A stretch of 64,000 nucleotides of DNA from assembly GCF_008831285.2 (NCBI RefSeq), contig NC_045142.1, positions 10,599,952-10,663,951 of the forward strand. Reading direction: 5' to 3'. A program made the position numbers and the translations under genes. Positions 24,701-34,969 of the stretch are shown piece by piece. The stretch comes from Nymphaea colorata (lineage: Eukaryota > Streptophyta > Magnoliopsida > Nymphaeales > Nymphaeaceae). The notes under the pieces are model-generated. The model was given only the letters and a program-made list of their open reading frames with translations, was not told where the DNA came from and ran no database searches. Position 1 is the stretch's first letter. Every line of letters starts with the position of its first letter.

Positions 24701-25635
24701 TCAATAGGATGCCGGTTAAAAAATGAGTTGTGCACAATCCATCATTTCGCATTAAGCAAATTTAACCAAACCTTCTGAAGCGCATCCAGACAAACCAAGA
24801 AGTCAATAACCAGTCGTGGAATTTTGGCATGAATTGTGAGCCTCACGCACTCCAGAATGCACATTCGGTGTTGCAAAACATTAAACCCGGGAAAATATCC
24901 CACCGAATCTCCAATTAATTACAAATAACGAACCGACAGAATCAAAATGCATACAAATATCATTCGCGCTTGGAATAGAAGACAGAGCCCAAGTGCGCAA
25001 AATTTTTCTCACCCCAGTGCCCTGCCTAGCGGTGTAGAAGGCACTCTCCTTTCCCGCGGCCTCCGCCTGCTCTCCGTCTTCCGGGCTTCACTGCCAACTC
25101 CATGCACCATCACAGTCCCAGAATCCTGGCCAGATTTATCCACCTCATTTCCACCCGCCGCGTCGACTCCGAGAATTTCCTCTGCGGCGGACAGCCGTCC
25201 TTCACGACTATGTCCAAGTGCATCGACTTCACCGGCATCGCCAGAATGAGAAGCCCGTCCAGATTCGACCGCCCGCAATTCGTCGCCACACTCAGACGTT
25301 CCCGTAGAAGCACTGGCCACGTCTGAGACCCTAGAATCGGGCTGATCGCGAATTTTGTCTTCGACATCCGTCAGAGGATCCGAGTCGTCGTGGGAGAAGA
25401 AGACGACAGACTCTTTCGGTCTGGGAGGGGCCGGGCGGGAGAAGGGGCGAACGGTTCCCCGGGTAAGCCCCGCGAGGTCGGTGGCAGCAAGGACGGCTCG
25501 CTCAAGGGACGAAGACACGGCTACGGTGAGATCACCGGAGCGGACGTGGTCGAGGACTCGGGATCGCCTGGTCACCTCGAGGGCGACAAGCGCCGCGCCA
25601 TCGAGGACCCTCCGTAGGTCCCGAAGAGAAGCCAT
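9695..25635 (-). CDS. COQ8/ABC1-type atypical kinase, mitochondrial ubiquinone biosynthesis
   Basis: Eight exons, each joined in frame: 25635-25013, 24130-23905, 22145-21993, 18007-17849, 14295-14136, 12310-12201, 11458-11342 and 10087-9695, giving 646 residues. Family hallmarks: the KxGQ motif as ALKLGQMLS (K267, GQ 269-270), an Ala-rich loop AAAS (328-331) in place of a P-loop, VAIK with K349, the catalytic-loop segment TDPNWSNF (478-485) and the metal-binding IDFG (497-500). This set marks the ADCK3/COQ8 branch, and the length and sequence agree with Arabidopsis ABC1 (At4g01660). COQ8 is an ATPase/atypical kinase of the inner mitochondrial membrane that supports the coenzyme Q complex. The N-terminus is Arg-rich and lacks acidic clusters at its start, fitting a transit peptide. 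The first in-frame ATG was used. Intron 6 uses a GC donor. Introns total over 13 kb and hold several repeats. Confidence 0.93.
12195..12203 (-). other. GC-type splice donor, COQ8-like intron 6
   Basis: On the minus strand the exon ends CAG and the intron begins GCAAGT; the acceptor is TTTTCAG before ACTGATCC at 11458. Only this junction joins FRFMQ to TDPNWSNF, a conserved stretch, in frame. The donor otherwise matches the consensus fully, as is usual for GC-AG introns. Confidence 0.85.
12917..13737. mobile_element. hAT-like non-autonomous element in COQ8-like intron 5
   Basis: The ends are inverted repeats CTATGTGACACGGATACGG (12917-12935) and, reverse-complemented, TTATGTCACACGGATACGG (13719-13737), 17 of 19 matching. 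Both sides carry the same 8-bp ACCACATG (12909-12916 and 13738-13745), the target duplication length of hAT elements. The 821-bp body has a GC-rich part and a 75-bp tandem duplication but no transposase. The superfamily is inferred from the 8-bp duplication only. Confidence 0.8.
13029..13171 (+). repeat. 75-bp-period tandem duplication inside the hAT-like element
   Basis: The segments 13029-13096 and 13104-13171 match with only a few differences; both begin CCCGATCCAAACC and end CGCTTTACCCT. The offset is exactly 75 bp. It lies inside the inverted-repeat element, so it is probably part of the element. Confidence 0.9.
14484..15592. mobile_element. Putative element with GCCTAG-rich ends in COQ8-like intron 4
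   Basis: GC-rich borders rich in GCCTAG/CCTAGG (14484-14625 and 15512-15592) enclose very AT-rich DNA, in sharp contrast with the rest of the intron. Read inward, both borders have GGCG and CCTAGGC words in inverted orientation. I recall similar GCCTAGGC-rich repeats in many plant genomes, but I could not align a clean terminal inverted repeat or a target duplication. Confidence 0.4.
14756..15200 (+). repeat. Degenerate AT-rich minisatellite
   Basis: Phrases such as ATACCTGTTATA, TATGTATACAT-AGTATGG and TTATATAGTATTG recur about every 30-70 bp, in degenerate form. It lies between the GCCTAG-rich borders in intron 4 of the kinase gene. Confidence 0.6.
16827..17062. mobile_element. Small MITE-like element with internal palindromes
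   Basis: Left edge CTGGGGAACAGGTATTACC and right edge, reverse-complemented, TCGGGGCAGGTTGGTTACACC, are similar with gaps. Between them lie two imperfect palindromes, around ACCTGCCCCAATATTGGAGCAGGT-type sequence at about 16940-16968 and AGATCTGCCCCG...GCGGGAGATCT at about 16995-17025. The flanks are AT-rich intron 4 sequence. The class is not determined. Confidence 0.35.
18703..18737 (+). repeat. (AT)n microsatellite
   Basis: Uninterrupted AT dinucleotides in intron 3 of the COQ8-like gene; a CT tract follows at about 18782-18811. Confidence 0.95.
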
Positions 25636-26938
25636 GGCCGGCCGGAACTCGCCGGTGACTTCCCCTCAGTCCGTCCAGTCTAGCAGTCGATGGGGTCGTG
25701 CGGAGGGAGACGGGGGAGAGAGAGAGAGAGCAGAGTCGTACGGTCCGGCGGCCACAATAACGAGACATGGAGCAACGCACCTCAGATATAGCGGTTTCCC
25801 TCATCGTTCACATGGATACGTTCTCTCGACACCGCTAAGCAAAAGTAAAGCTTGTGGTGAAAAAGAACACCATCCGGTCTCTGTGAAATATCTATCCAAA
25901 TTCCAAACTCAATAAAAATTAAAGAAAAATTAGAAAAGAAGCTCCCCACATTTTTGAACGCTATGTCGTTAACATATGAAGTATAGTCCTACGTTTTATT
26001 GCAGGAGTATTTTTATTAATTTTATATAGCAATTTTTTCAAATTCTTCCTTTTGCCTGGTCTTACTATTTCATTTAGCCGATAAACACATTTTAAAATGA
26101 GTCATAACATACAGCATATTCCGCCCAACATTTAAATGTTGTGTGTGTCAAATTGGTCATTGTTTAGAAATTTGCAAGTAACTATTTGACTTTTTATATC
26201 TGATATTTTTATTGCATTTGATAGTTAAGATTTGAGGCTGTATTAAAAGGTATGTTTTGGAAAATCATCAGTTTAAACAAATGAAAAAATTATAGACTAC
26301 AGTTAACTTGCTATTGTATCAACACGGAGATTATGATTTCGAAAGGTTAAGATAAGCAGACATTAACATTTCTAAAGTACCCAAAACATTGAAAACCAAT
26401 ATTGTTTTGATGCACGTACATATTGTTGAATTGAACCTTCTTTTTTGGTATTTTTTCATTAAAAACCCATAAAGGTCTACAGCACTTCCCACGTTACATA
26501 GATAATATGGGAACGCGTGTTTCCATTTAATTTGAAATCATATCCTAATTTGAAACCCGATTTTACAATTCAAATCTAATCCGAATCTGTTTTTTGCATT
26601 TATGTATCAATTCAAATCTGAATTTTGAATCGAATTTAACTGATTTTCAAAATGAAAGAATACTATGTATAGGACATTTGTTTAAAAGTAAATGCGATCA
26701 AAATTTGAATTTGATCTAAACATATGTATATCCAAATCTGAACTTTCCCATTTCTTAATCAGTTCAGTCAAATATCGGATCCACCTCTTCAACCGTTGGT
26801 ATTTTTCAGTGGATCGTGAATAAACGCTCACGTTTTACCCGCAATCCGAACCTCTGGTCTTTTACGTGGGACCCACAACGGCGGCATCGGTTGAAATCCA
26901 CGTCACCGTATACGTTGCCACTCTTAAGGTGTAAAGCT

Positions 26939-26948
26939 GACACGTGTC
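26939..26948. promoter_or_regulatory. G-box palindrome upstream of FEN1
   Basis: GACACGTGTC is a perfect 10-bp palindrome with a CACGTG core, the binding site of plant bZIP and bHLH factors, about 120 bp before the FEN1 start codon. Function is inferred from the motif alone. Confidence 0.5.
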
Positions 26949-26980
26949 GACCACGATGCTTCCAGACGCTGCCGCCTAAT

Positions 26981-26989
26981 GGCGGGAAA
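26981..26989. promoter_or_regulatory. E2F-type site upstream of FEN1
   Basis: GGCGGGAAA matches the plant E2F site (GCGGGAAA, the reverse complement of TTTCCCGC), known from S-phase gene promoters such as PCNA. It lies 77 bp before the FEN1 ATG, probably near the transcript start or in the 5' leader. FEN1 acts in DNA replication, so an E2F control site is expected. Confidence 0.7.
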
Positions 26990-27065
26990 CCCTCGGCGAC
27001 AGTCTTGAGCATGAGCCATTGTGCCTTCTTCCTCTTGTCTCTCCGGCGACTCGCCTGATTCCGAG

Positions 27066-27563
27066 ATGGGTATCAAGGTACGGGAACAGACCACTCTCTC
27101 TCTTCATACTCTCTCTTTTCACGTGCTGTTTCTGGTTTCGTCGTAGGGCCTGACGAAGTTGCTGTCCGACAATGCTCCGAAGGCGATGAAGCAGCGGAAG
27201 CTGGAGAGCTATTTTGGACGCAAGATTGCCATCGACGCTAGCATGAGCATCTACCAATTCCTTGTTTCCTTCTTTCTCCTTTTGCTTTCTGCCGTCGATT
27301 CGAGGTGTTCTTCAGTTTCTCCGTCTTCCGGGTGATCATTTTTCTCCTTTCTCTCGCAGATTGTGGTGGGGAGGACCGGTACCGAAACGCTCACTAACGA
27401 GGCTGGTGAAGTAACAAGGTAGGTGCGAGGTTTATCGCGAAGATTTCAGGTTTTCAATTTTGTGACAATATTTCGAAGGAAGTTTTTGTTCCATTCTGAG
27501 TTATTGTCGTTAGAAATCATATGGAAATGTTAAATTTGACTTCCATTCGTGTCCTCACGCGCC

Positions 27564-27611
<48 letters not shown>

Positions 27612-30600
27612 AGTTCAGCCATTTACAAGGGATGTTTTGGCGGACGATAAGGCTCCTCGAAGCTGGGTTGAAGCCAATGTGCTGTCTTTCTTCTCGCTGG
27701 CAGTAGGATTAAGTTGGAGTTCTTTATTGCTATCATTCGTAAAAATAATCTTTTTCTTCTTCTTTCATTGGAGGTGCTAGATATGTCTTCGACGGGACGC
27801 CACCAGATTTGAAGAAGCAGGAGCTTGTCAAGCGGTTAGTCTTTTTATCTTGTTTCTATAATAGCTTCCGTTTATGTACCAAAATTTTCAAAGAAGGGAA
27901 CGATTTTATGTGAAGCCAACAATGCTTTGTGCAGAGGAAGATATTTTTCTCTATTATCAACACAGAATATATTATAGAGTGTACATGAGTTAGGTTATAA
28001 CAGAATGGTAACAAATAAAAGAATATAGAATACATGACACCATTTCCGTTTCAACACAACATATTTCTTAATTTTTAAGCAAAAAAGAAAGAAAATCAGC
28101 ATGCAAGCGAAATCCTTGACCGTAACCGACAGGGATGCGTCAGGATTTTGCATATGCCGGTGAGTACATATACGGCAACGAAAATGTCTGGTCGAGTTAT
28201 GATTAGGTAAATTAACGTTCCCACCAGACGATGATACGAAAATGTCTGGTCGAGTTATGATTAAGTGAATTAACCTTTCCGCCAGACGATGATATGATGT
28301 AGGATGCTTGGGTAGATTTTTGTCTGTGCTTGTGAGAACCAGACGTTGGTCCCTGGGGATTGTCAATGGTTTAGCAGGACAGCTTCTTCAAGAAGATCAA
28401 GCTTATCCCTTGTTGTAGTAATAATATTCTGGCTTTAGATTAAGCTAGTTCAATGCCAAGAAAATATTTTAAAGCTCCCAGAGCTTTCATATGGGGCACA
28501 CTGTTGAGATGGTTCTTGAACTTGCTAATGTGCTTCTCAGAAGTGCCTGCAATAATAAGATTATCAACATACGCCAGAGCAACTTCACGTTTCAAGAAAG
28601 TGAACACCGAGTAGTCTGATTTTCACTGCACGATGACTTGTATCTGTAAGGGAGACTCTTTGCCTGCAGGTTTTCCAGAAGAGTAGATGCCACCGACGAC
28701 CTGGCTGAGGCAAAAGAGGTAAAAATTATCATTTTTTCGAATTTGCGTATGTTGACATTCAAGTCTTAAGCTGATTGCCTTACCAGACAGGAGTTAAAGA
28801 CGATATCGAAAAGTATAGCAAAAGAACAGTCAAGGTGAGAAATAAGCATAATGAAGACTGCAAAAGACTTCTAAGACTGATGGGCGTACCAGTTGTGCAG
28901 GTGGTATTATAGTATTGATCATCTCTTTCTCGCACACACGTATGGAGTGTTTTATGTGTCTTATTTTTGTCTCATTGTTTTCTCTCATGTTTTGACGCTC
29001 ATTGTTCTACCTGAGAAGCCAATAATATATTATTAACTGTTTTTTTTATTGGGGATTCAGTCTCCTTCTGAAGCAGAGGCAGATTGCGCATCACTTTGCA
29101 AAAATGGGAAGGCATGCTGACAATCTAAAAAAGCTTTATTCCATCCTGTAATGTGATTAACAATTTTATGCCTCTTATCTATATCTAATTGGAACAATTT
29201 AGGTCTATGCTGTGGCATCTGAAGATATGGATTCTCTGACCTTTGGAGCCCCAAGATTACTTCGGCACTTAATGGATCCTAGTTCAAAAAGAGTTCCTGT
29301 AATGGAGATTGAGATCGCAAAAGTGAGCATCCATTATTAGTTTTTGCAGTTTTCAGCCTTATATTCAAGCTGGGCCCTGAAAAAAATTACTAGAAAGACG
29401 AGAAAAGGAGGCAAAATTTAATGTGGTTTGGAACCTCAGTCCTACATCTAGGACAAAGATATCTCCTTAACTGCAGCATTTTTAGCATACCAACATGAGA
29501 GGGAGACACTACTATTTATCAAGTAGGTTTGTAGATTTGATCCTTGACTTTAGATCAGGTTTCCAACTTTACATTGAGGAAGGAAGTTACAAATGTGATG
29601 ATTTTTATCTTCTCTTCCTTTGGACGGCCTTGTTTTATCTCTGTAAACTACTCTGTGTCGTTGATCTTTCGTGTTCCTAATTAACAGTCCCTTCTTCTGC
29701 TGTTCCCTTTGGCAGGTATTAGAGGAGTTAAATCTAAGTATGGATCAGTTCATTGATGTGTGCATCCTCTGTGGTTGTGATTATTGTGAAAACATACGAG
29801 GTATGATGGTCGTAAGATGTGGTCAGTCAGCAATGCTTTTTTTTTTAGCATTGTGTTGCATGAAACGATTTGACTAGCCTGGTACTTTGTTTGTTGATTT
29901 CCTTTGGGATGTGACATTGCTACTGGATTATCTAATGTCCATTGTAGATATGCTATTTGGGTTACATGTCATGGATGACATGAGTTAGACACATTATGTG
30001 TTTGCATGTTGACTTTCTGCTAGGAAAATGATTTTCTAGTTGTTCTAGAGCGCTTTTACTCTCTAGGCATTGAGTCAACTCAGCAGTTTTTAGAGACTAG
30101 TTTGTTATTTGTATCCTAGACCCAAATCTATGTTTAGAAATGAGGCCTCTGATCAACCAGACTTTAATAAATATAAATTATTATGATAAGGTAAATTTTT
30201 TTGGACGTACTTCATGCAGTTTCCAGGTCTGTCTGTGCTGCCCTTTTCCGGGTGGCATTTGGTTGAAACATAGATGACAATGGACAAGATTCAAGATGTA
30301 AACAAATTGCATAACGTCCAAAATTGATGATAAAGTGTCTTTGTTTAAATGGCCAGTACCGGACTCCTTTGACAAATGAAAACACCTTCTCATGGCAGTT
30401 TGTGCCTTTAGAATAAGTTAACCTTGTTTCTGATGGTTCCCTTAACCATATTGTTTAGCAGGGACGGGCACCTTTGATTAGGGAGAGTTGCTTGTCATGC
30501 TTTATGCTTTTCACTTCGGTGAATTAAATGTCCAGAATTTGCTGTTACTCTTACGTACAAGATTATGTGTCCAGGGTTATATTGTTTATTGTGGCATAAC

Positions 30601-33600
30601 TTTTGATTTTACATTTATTCTGCTTTGTCTTATATATATTAGTATTATCATCATTATACTGTGATTTCTATATTTCTGTTCGTAGTGGCATTTCATGTCA
30701 GGATGTTTATGCACAGCTAGAAATGCTGTCATGGTTCATCATTTTTGGGAAAGAATCTAATGGCATGAAATTCTAATTTTGCGGAGGGGGAATTCTGAAC
30801 AAAGTCACAAACAGAAGATAATTATGGTGTCTGCATCAACTTGCTTGCTAAAGTTTCCATAGTGAGGGTTGTCTTTGAAAACATGCATGATGTTTAGCTA
30901 ATCAAAAAGGTGTCTTCTGAGATTGCTATTTTAGACCTGCTTGTGTTGCAAGTTTCTTGTCTGTTTATCATTGGGGCTTTGATCAATTTCAACACTCATG
31001 GGAAAGTGTAAGGTTAGAGTGCTATATATGCTTTAAAGCTTAATGTATCTGATGGATATGAAAGCACTGGAACTTGTGTCTGTGTACTTGCTGATAATGA
31101 GATAGGTACTGCTATGTTGATCAGCTTTCATTTAGTAGCTGAAACATCTTATAATGCATAATTGAGTGCTTCATGTCTCTTAGAATAAGGGAAGACAGTC
31201 TTTTCTTATTGGTTGGCAGTTTGAAGGCATGTTAATCGTGTATAAATCAGTTTGAGGTTTCGGCTTCTTTTCTTTGAGATTTAATTCGTTGTAGGACCCA
31301 TGTGATTGGTTATGTCTTAGTGGCTTTGCATCATGTCGATGAGGACTATATTTCATGTGAATTTTCATGCTTATATGTAATAGGTATTGGAGGACAGACG
31401 GCATTGAAGCTTATTCATCAATATGGTTCCTTAGAATCTGTTTTGGAAAACATAAACAAAGAGAGGTAGTTGATTTGGAACTTGCTGTTCCTCCTTTATA
31501 TCTACTGCTCTGGGTCTCGATCTTTTGCATTTATCACATTGACTAATCGATAATTTGACCATAAACTGTGCTGGCCAAATTAAGTGGTGAGCTTGTCCTG
31601 ACATAGGGACTAAGATTTTGCTTATGGTATCTGTTAAATCATGAATCTTAACTTTTTACTGTCACAAGTATTGCTTATTTCTTCAAAAAATGCAGAAAAA
31701 TGGGAAAATAAAGAAAAAAGAAAAACACAATGTTTTGAAAAAAAATGCCAAAATGAATATGCCATGTCTTTATTGTGCTTTTCCTTGTTTTCACCAAAAA
31801 AAATTTAATATATTTCAATTTTTTTGTGTTCTTTTAATATTTTAATAAGTTTGTTGGATTTTGATCAAATATTTTGTGAGAAAATTGATAAAAAGCTCAG
31901 ATTCCATAAATTATCTATTTAAAAGTATTTTTAATTTTTTCCCAAATTTTTTGAAGAAAAGCAAAAAAGACCTCATCGATAACACCTGAAAATGATATGT
32001 ATGACAAAATGATATTTATGACAATGCGTAGTACAGGTACAAGATACCAGAGAATTGGCCATATCAAGAAGCACGGACACTTTTCAAGGAGCCTATAGTG
32101 TCTCCCGTGGAAGAGCTAGATGAAGCCAAGTGGACTAGCCCAGATGAGGAGGTGAAATATTGTGTCATAAGATTTGTATCCCAAAGCTTCTGGAGGTGGA
32201 TCTTTAAATTTCTTGTTTACTGAAATTCAGGGGCTCATATCATTTCTTGTGAAGGAAAACTCATTCAGCCTTGAGCGTGTATCAAAGGCATGTCCGTATT
32301 AGGTCATCCATTTCAAAATTTGACACTTTCTTGTGTTTCATTAGCACGGGCTGGACATCTGAGTTTGTTTCTGATTCTCTAGGCAATCGAGAAGATCAAA
32401 GCAGCCAAAGACAAATCATCCCAGGGCAGGTAATTAGGATCATACTTGCGAGTGAGTGCTGAACTATCAGTAGCCCATGTTTAACAAGAACTGGTTCATG
32501 TCTTCAGACTTGAATCCTTCTTTAAGACGGTTGCTCACGACCCGACACCTGGGAAATGGAAGGTTGGTACTTTGAGGAAAAACCTCTGCGTTCTTAGTCT
32601 TTCTTGTTTTAGGTTAGTAGCATTCTGTGAGAAGTTTGCTCTGGTTTTTTATTTCCAAGGTCAACTATGTTAAAAACTTAAGAGTGCGTACTTTGTTTAA
32701 AAGATCCTGAAAAATGGCGAGTACTTTATTGTTTTACATCTGTCCTATTTTTTCCTTTGTTCAAGATGCATGTCTCTGTTATGCAACTTTCTCTCTTATT
32801 TTACATTTTCCCTTCCTCTTTATATCTTGTAGAGTTTATGGCTAAATCGACCTACTTATCATTAGGTATATCTAATTTGAGACGTGGATGCACACATAAA
32901 AGACGGAATAGTTGTCATTTGAATTCTTAATCTGGTGAAGTGCCCTGCACATTCTTATGATACCCACTTTAGTAGCGACCACTTACAAACCAGAATTCTA
33001 CTAGTCATTTCCATTACAATGGGAGAATAAACTAGAAATCGTGGTACATGAGCCATAACTTTGTTGACGAGGCTGGAAATAGGTATAGACATCGACAAAG
33101 TCGTATTTGGTAGAGTCAATGCATTCTATGCCCTTTCTTGTGCAACTTTGAACTAATATTGTTCTTTTAAATAAACCTTTTATTTTTTTGTATTATCCTT
33201 TTTCAAAAAATTCTTAGTAGTAAGTCATCTAATTGTTATCTTTGTTGGAAGTTTAATTCCCCTTTTACATCCTCATTTATTGATGAATCTTGTCCAAGTT
33301 GTCAAAGAGAGAGAGTTGGTGTATGTTACTTAATTAGTAAGTCATCCTCATTAATTTCTTTCTTGGGAATTAATTTGTCTATCTCTTTCTTGAAAACTCA
33401 AAATCTTTTTGGCATGGTTACTCAAAATCTTTTTGGCATGGTTATTTACTTTGGAACGTTGATTAATTATGGTGAGTTGTTGCTATCGTTTTTCCTTCTT
33501 CATTGGATCAAATTCAGTAGCATATTTCAGGGTTGTTTACTTTTGCATATTCATTTAAATTCAGTTTATGACTTAAATAGAGAAGTCCCGGGCATACTAC

Positions 33601-34969
33601 AAATTTTAACGACTATTCTCTTTCGTCTCACTCCTGACTCCTGGAGATCCCTCCCATCAGATCTCCTGTAATGAAGGATGGGCAGTAGTCCATAGAGTTC
33701 ATACCTTTCTTGAGTCCATAAATTCCTATTGCTCCTATATATACGCGTTTGTGTTTGTATATGTATACTCACACTCTCATGTGACATAACGTGGCTTCTA
33801 TTAGACTTGCCATGTCCTGTCCATCTGTTAACGTACTGATCATGCCAAGTTCCGGTTGCCCGCTATAATGGTCTGCTTGATTTTCTTCCTGTCTGCATAG
33901 GTTGTTCTCAACCAAGTATCGGGGTAAATAAGGTGCCCATTATTCCTTGTTTATTCATCAATTTCGTCATCATTAGGGAAAAAACATCTGCCTGCTCGAG
34001 TTTCTGCACGTACTCTCAGTCACTTTCACATGGCTGTTTGCATTATTACATGCTAATGCTTACGACTCCTTTTCTGTTAAGAGGGGACCTGGGTGGTCTT
34101 ATGTAGCCTGTCATCGAGCCTACTTGCAGCTGATCTGTACGGACTAATTCACATGGTTTCCAAGCTTTTTTTCAGGCTACCGCTTGCAAACTCCTTCGTT
34201 CTAGTACAGAGGACGAGTCCCTTCGCACTAATTCACATGGTTGCAAACTTTTTCACAGGTTAATGCTTGCAACCTCTTTTCTTTCTCGGAATGGAAGGAG
34301 GAGGACCTGGCTTCTCTGGTTTAACCTGTCACAACAATTTACCTGAGGCCAATGCTTGAACTTTTGTTTTCTAGAATAGATGGAGGACCTGGCTTCTCTG
34401 CTCTAACCTGTCTTTGTTTTGCTGAGTATAAAGTTACGGGTAAAAATTCCCTTGGAGCTCGAGAACTTTCAACCAAGTAGGTGCAGCAGCGCTCTGCCTG
34501 CAAAGGACCGCAGTGAAGCTGTGATCCATTTCCTGCTGCTCACTGACCAAAACCCCTCTCTTGCGCTAACCTGTCAGTTTCCTGCAATGCAACTTCTCAC
34601 ACGCACCTTGAGCATGCCGTTGTTTTTCACCTATCTTGCTATTTTCTCGAACACAACTCCTGTCGAGGAACTTGACTATTTTTGCCTAATCCCCAATACA
34701 AACTAAGGAGGTACGCCGTCCAATTTTAGCTTCTCTATTGATCTGTTGCAGAGTTCTCGTAGTGTTATGTTGAGCAAAAGGCCTTATCTTAACAAGGTCC
34801 AAATCCCTTCTGAGTGCTTTTAATTTAAGGTCACTCTTCATCTCTTGTTCCACTGAACACAGAATAAACTTTTCTTTTTGCTGTTTTGCAATTTCAGGAA
34901 GATTCAGAAATGCTTGTGAAAGAACCAACAACCAAAAGGCTCAAGCCTGCCAGCGGCAACAAGAAATAG
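27066..34969 (+). CDS. FEN1: Flap endonuclease 1
   Basis: Sixteen exons join in frame: 27066-27077, 27147-27263, 27360-27418, 27619-27678, 27781-27834, 28670-28718, 28787-28900, 29061-29111, 29203-29322, 29716-29800, 31384-31465, 32037-32151, 32231-32287, 32383-32429, 32508-32562 and 34898-34969. The 382 residues equal the family length. FEN1 removes 5' flaps in Okazaki-fragment maturation and long-patch base excision repair. It starts MGIKGLTKLL; Gly2 becomes the N-terminus after Met removal. Metal ligands are D34, D87, E159, E161, D180, D182 and D234. The PCNA-binding box is Q339-G-R-L342-E-S-F345-F346. The tail is Lys-rich ([11 protein letters not shown]). Compared with family members the segment after the PCNA box is short and unusual ([12 protein letters not shown]). 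Introns 8 and 13 have GC donors. An E2F site precedes the gene. Confidence 0.95.
27567..27610 (+). repeat. 44-nt poly-T tract in FEN1 intron 3
   Basis: An unbroken run of T's ends only 9 nt before the exon 4 acceptor (AG at 27617-27618), so it doubles as an extreme polypyrimidine tract. A poly-A tail relic of an antisense retroposed sequence is an alternative, but nothing else supports it. Confidence 0.9.
28179..28294 (+). repeat. 58-bp tandem duplication in FEN1 intron 5
   Basis: Two units (28179-28236 and 28237-28294) both begin CGAAAATGTCTGG and end CCAGACGATGATA, with a few mismatches. Confidence 0.9.
28380..28619 (-). pseudogene. Ty1/Copia reverse-transcriptase fragment
   Basis: On the minus strand the sequence reads [20 protein letters not shown], then [17 protein letters not shown], then [17 protein letters not shown], a stop near 28440, and [11 protein letters not shown]. 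This is the palm region of a Copia reverse transcriptase, where the family has YVDD and MKDLG-x-L-x-YFLGIE. The second catalytic Asp of YVDD is Asn here, and the frame has a stop, so it is a dead relic inside FEN1 intron 5. No LTRs or other pol parts are visible in the intron. Confidence 0.88.
29112..29117 (+). other. GC-type splice donor, FEN1 intron 8
   Basis: The exon ends GGGAAG and the intron begins GCATGC; the acceptor is TTTAG at 29198-29202 before GTCTATGCTGTG. Only this junction gives [17 protein letters not shown], which is strongly conserved in FEN1. No GT donor exists nearby in a fitting frame. Confidence 0.88.
29390..29480. repeat. Dispersed-repeat fragment in FEN1 intron 9
   Basis: Contains AAATTTAATGTGGTTTGG followed by CCTACATCTAGGAC. 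I recall a repeat core of the form AAGATTTAACGTGGTTCGG...CTACGTCCACGG from many plant genomes; a related form occurs at about 35780-35830 in this window. Probably a retroelement relic; the class is unknown. Confidence 0.35.
32288..32293 (+). other. GC-type splice donor, FEN1 intron 13
   Basis: The exon ends TCAAAG and the intron begins GCATGT; the acceptor is TCTCTAG at 32382 before GCAATCGAG. The join gives [14 protein letters not shown], the conserved FEN1 order. The upstream base context AAG|GC is the same as in intron 8. Confidence 0.85.
33395..33445 (+). repeat. Short tandem duplication in FEN1 intron 15
   Basis: ACTCAAAATCTTTTTGGCAT followed by GGTT occurs twice in a row. The 2.3-kb intron around it holds nothing else that I recognise. 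Confidence 0.8.

Larger units (their letters stand above)
25636..27065. promoter_or_regulatory. Divergent intergenic region between COQ8-like and FEN1 genes
   Basis: The two start codons face away from each other across 1430 bp. The ends are GC-richer (25636-25800 and 26860-27065) and the centre (25900-26800) is AT-rich with degenerate TTTGAAT/AATCTGAA words between about 26560 and 26740. Each gene probably has its own promoter at its GC-rich side; a shared promoter is possible but the distance is larger than typical bidirectional promoters. Confidence 0.5.

Noticed and set aside
25355-25915. A 186-codon plus-strand open frame
   Set aside because: It lies antisense to exon 1 of the COQ8-like gene, whose GC-rich coding sequence leaves the opposite strand open by chance; the peptide is low-complexity Arg/Ser-rich.
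27521-27706. Open frame with a poly-Phe run
   Set aside because: It is an artefact of the 44-T tract in FEN1 intron 3 that runs into exon 4.
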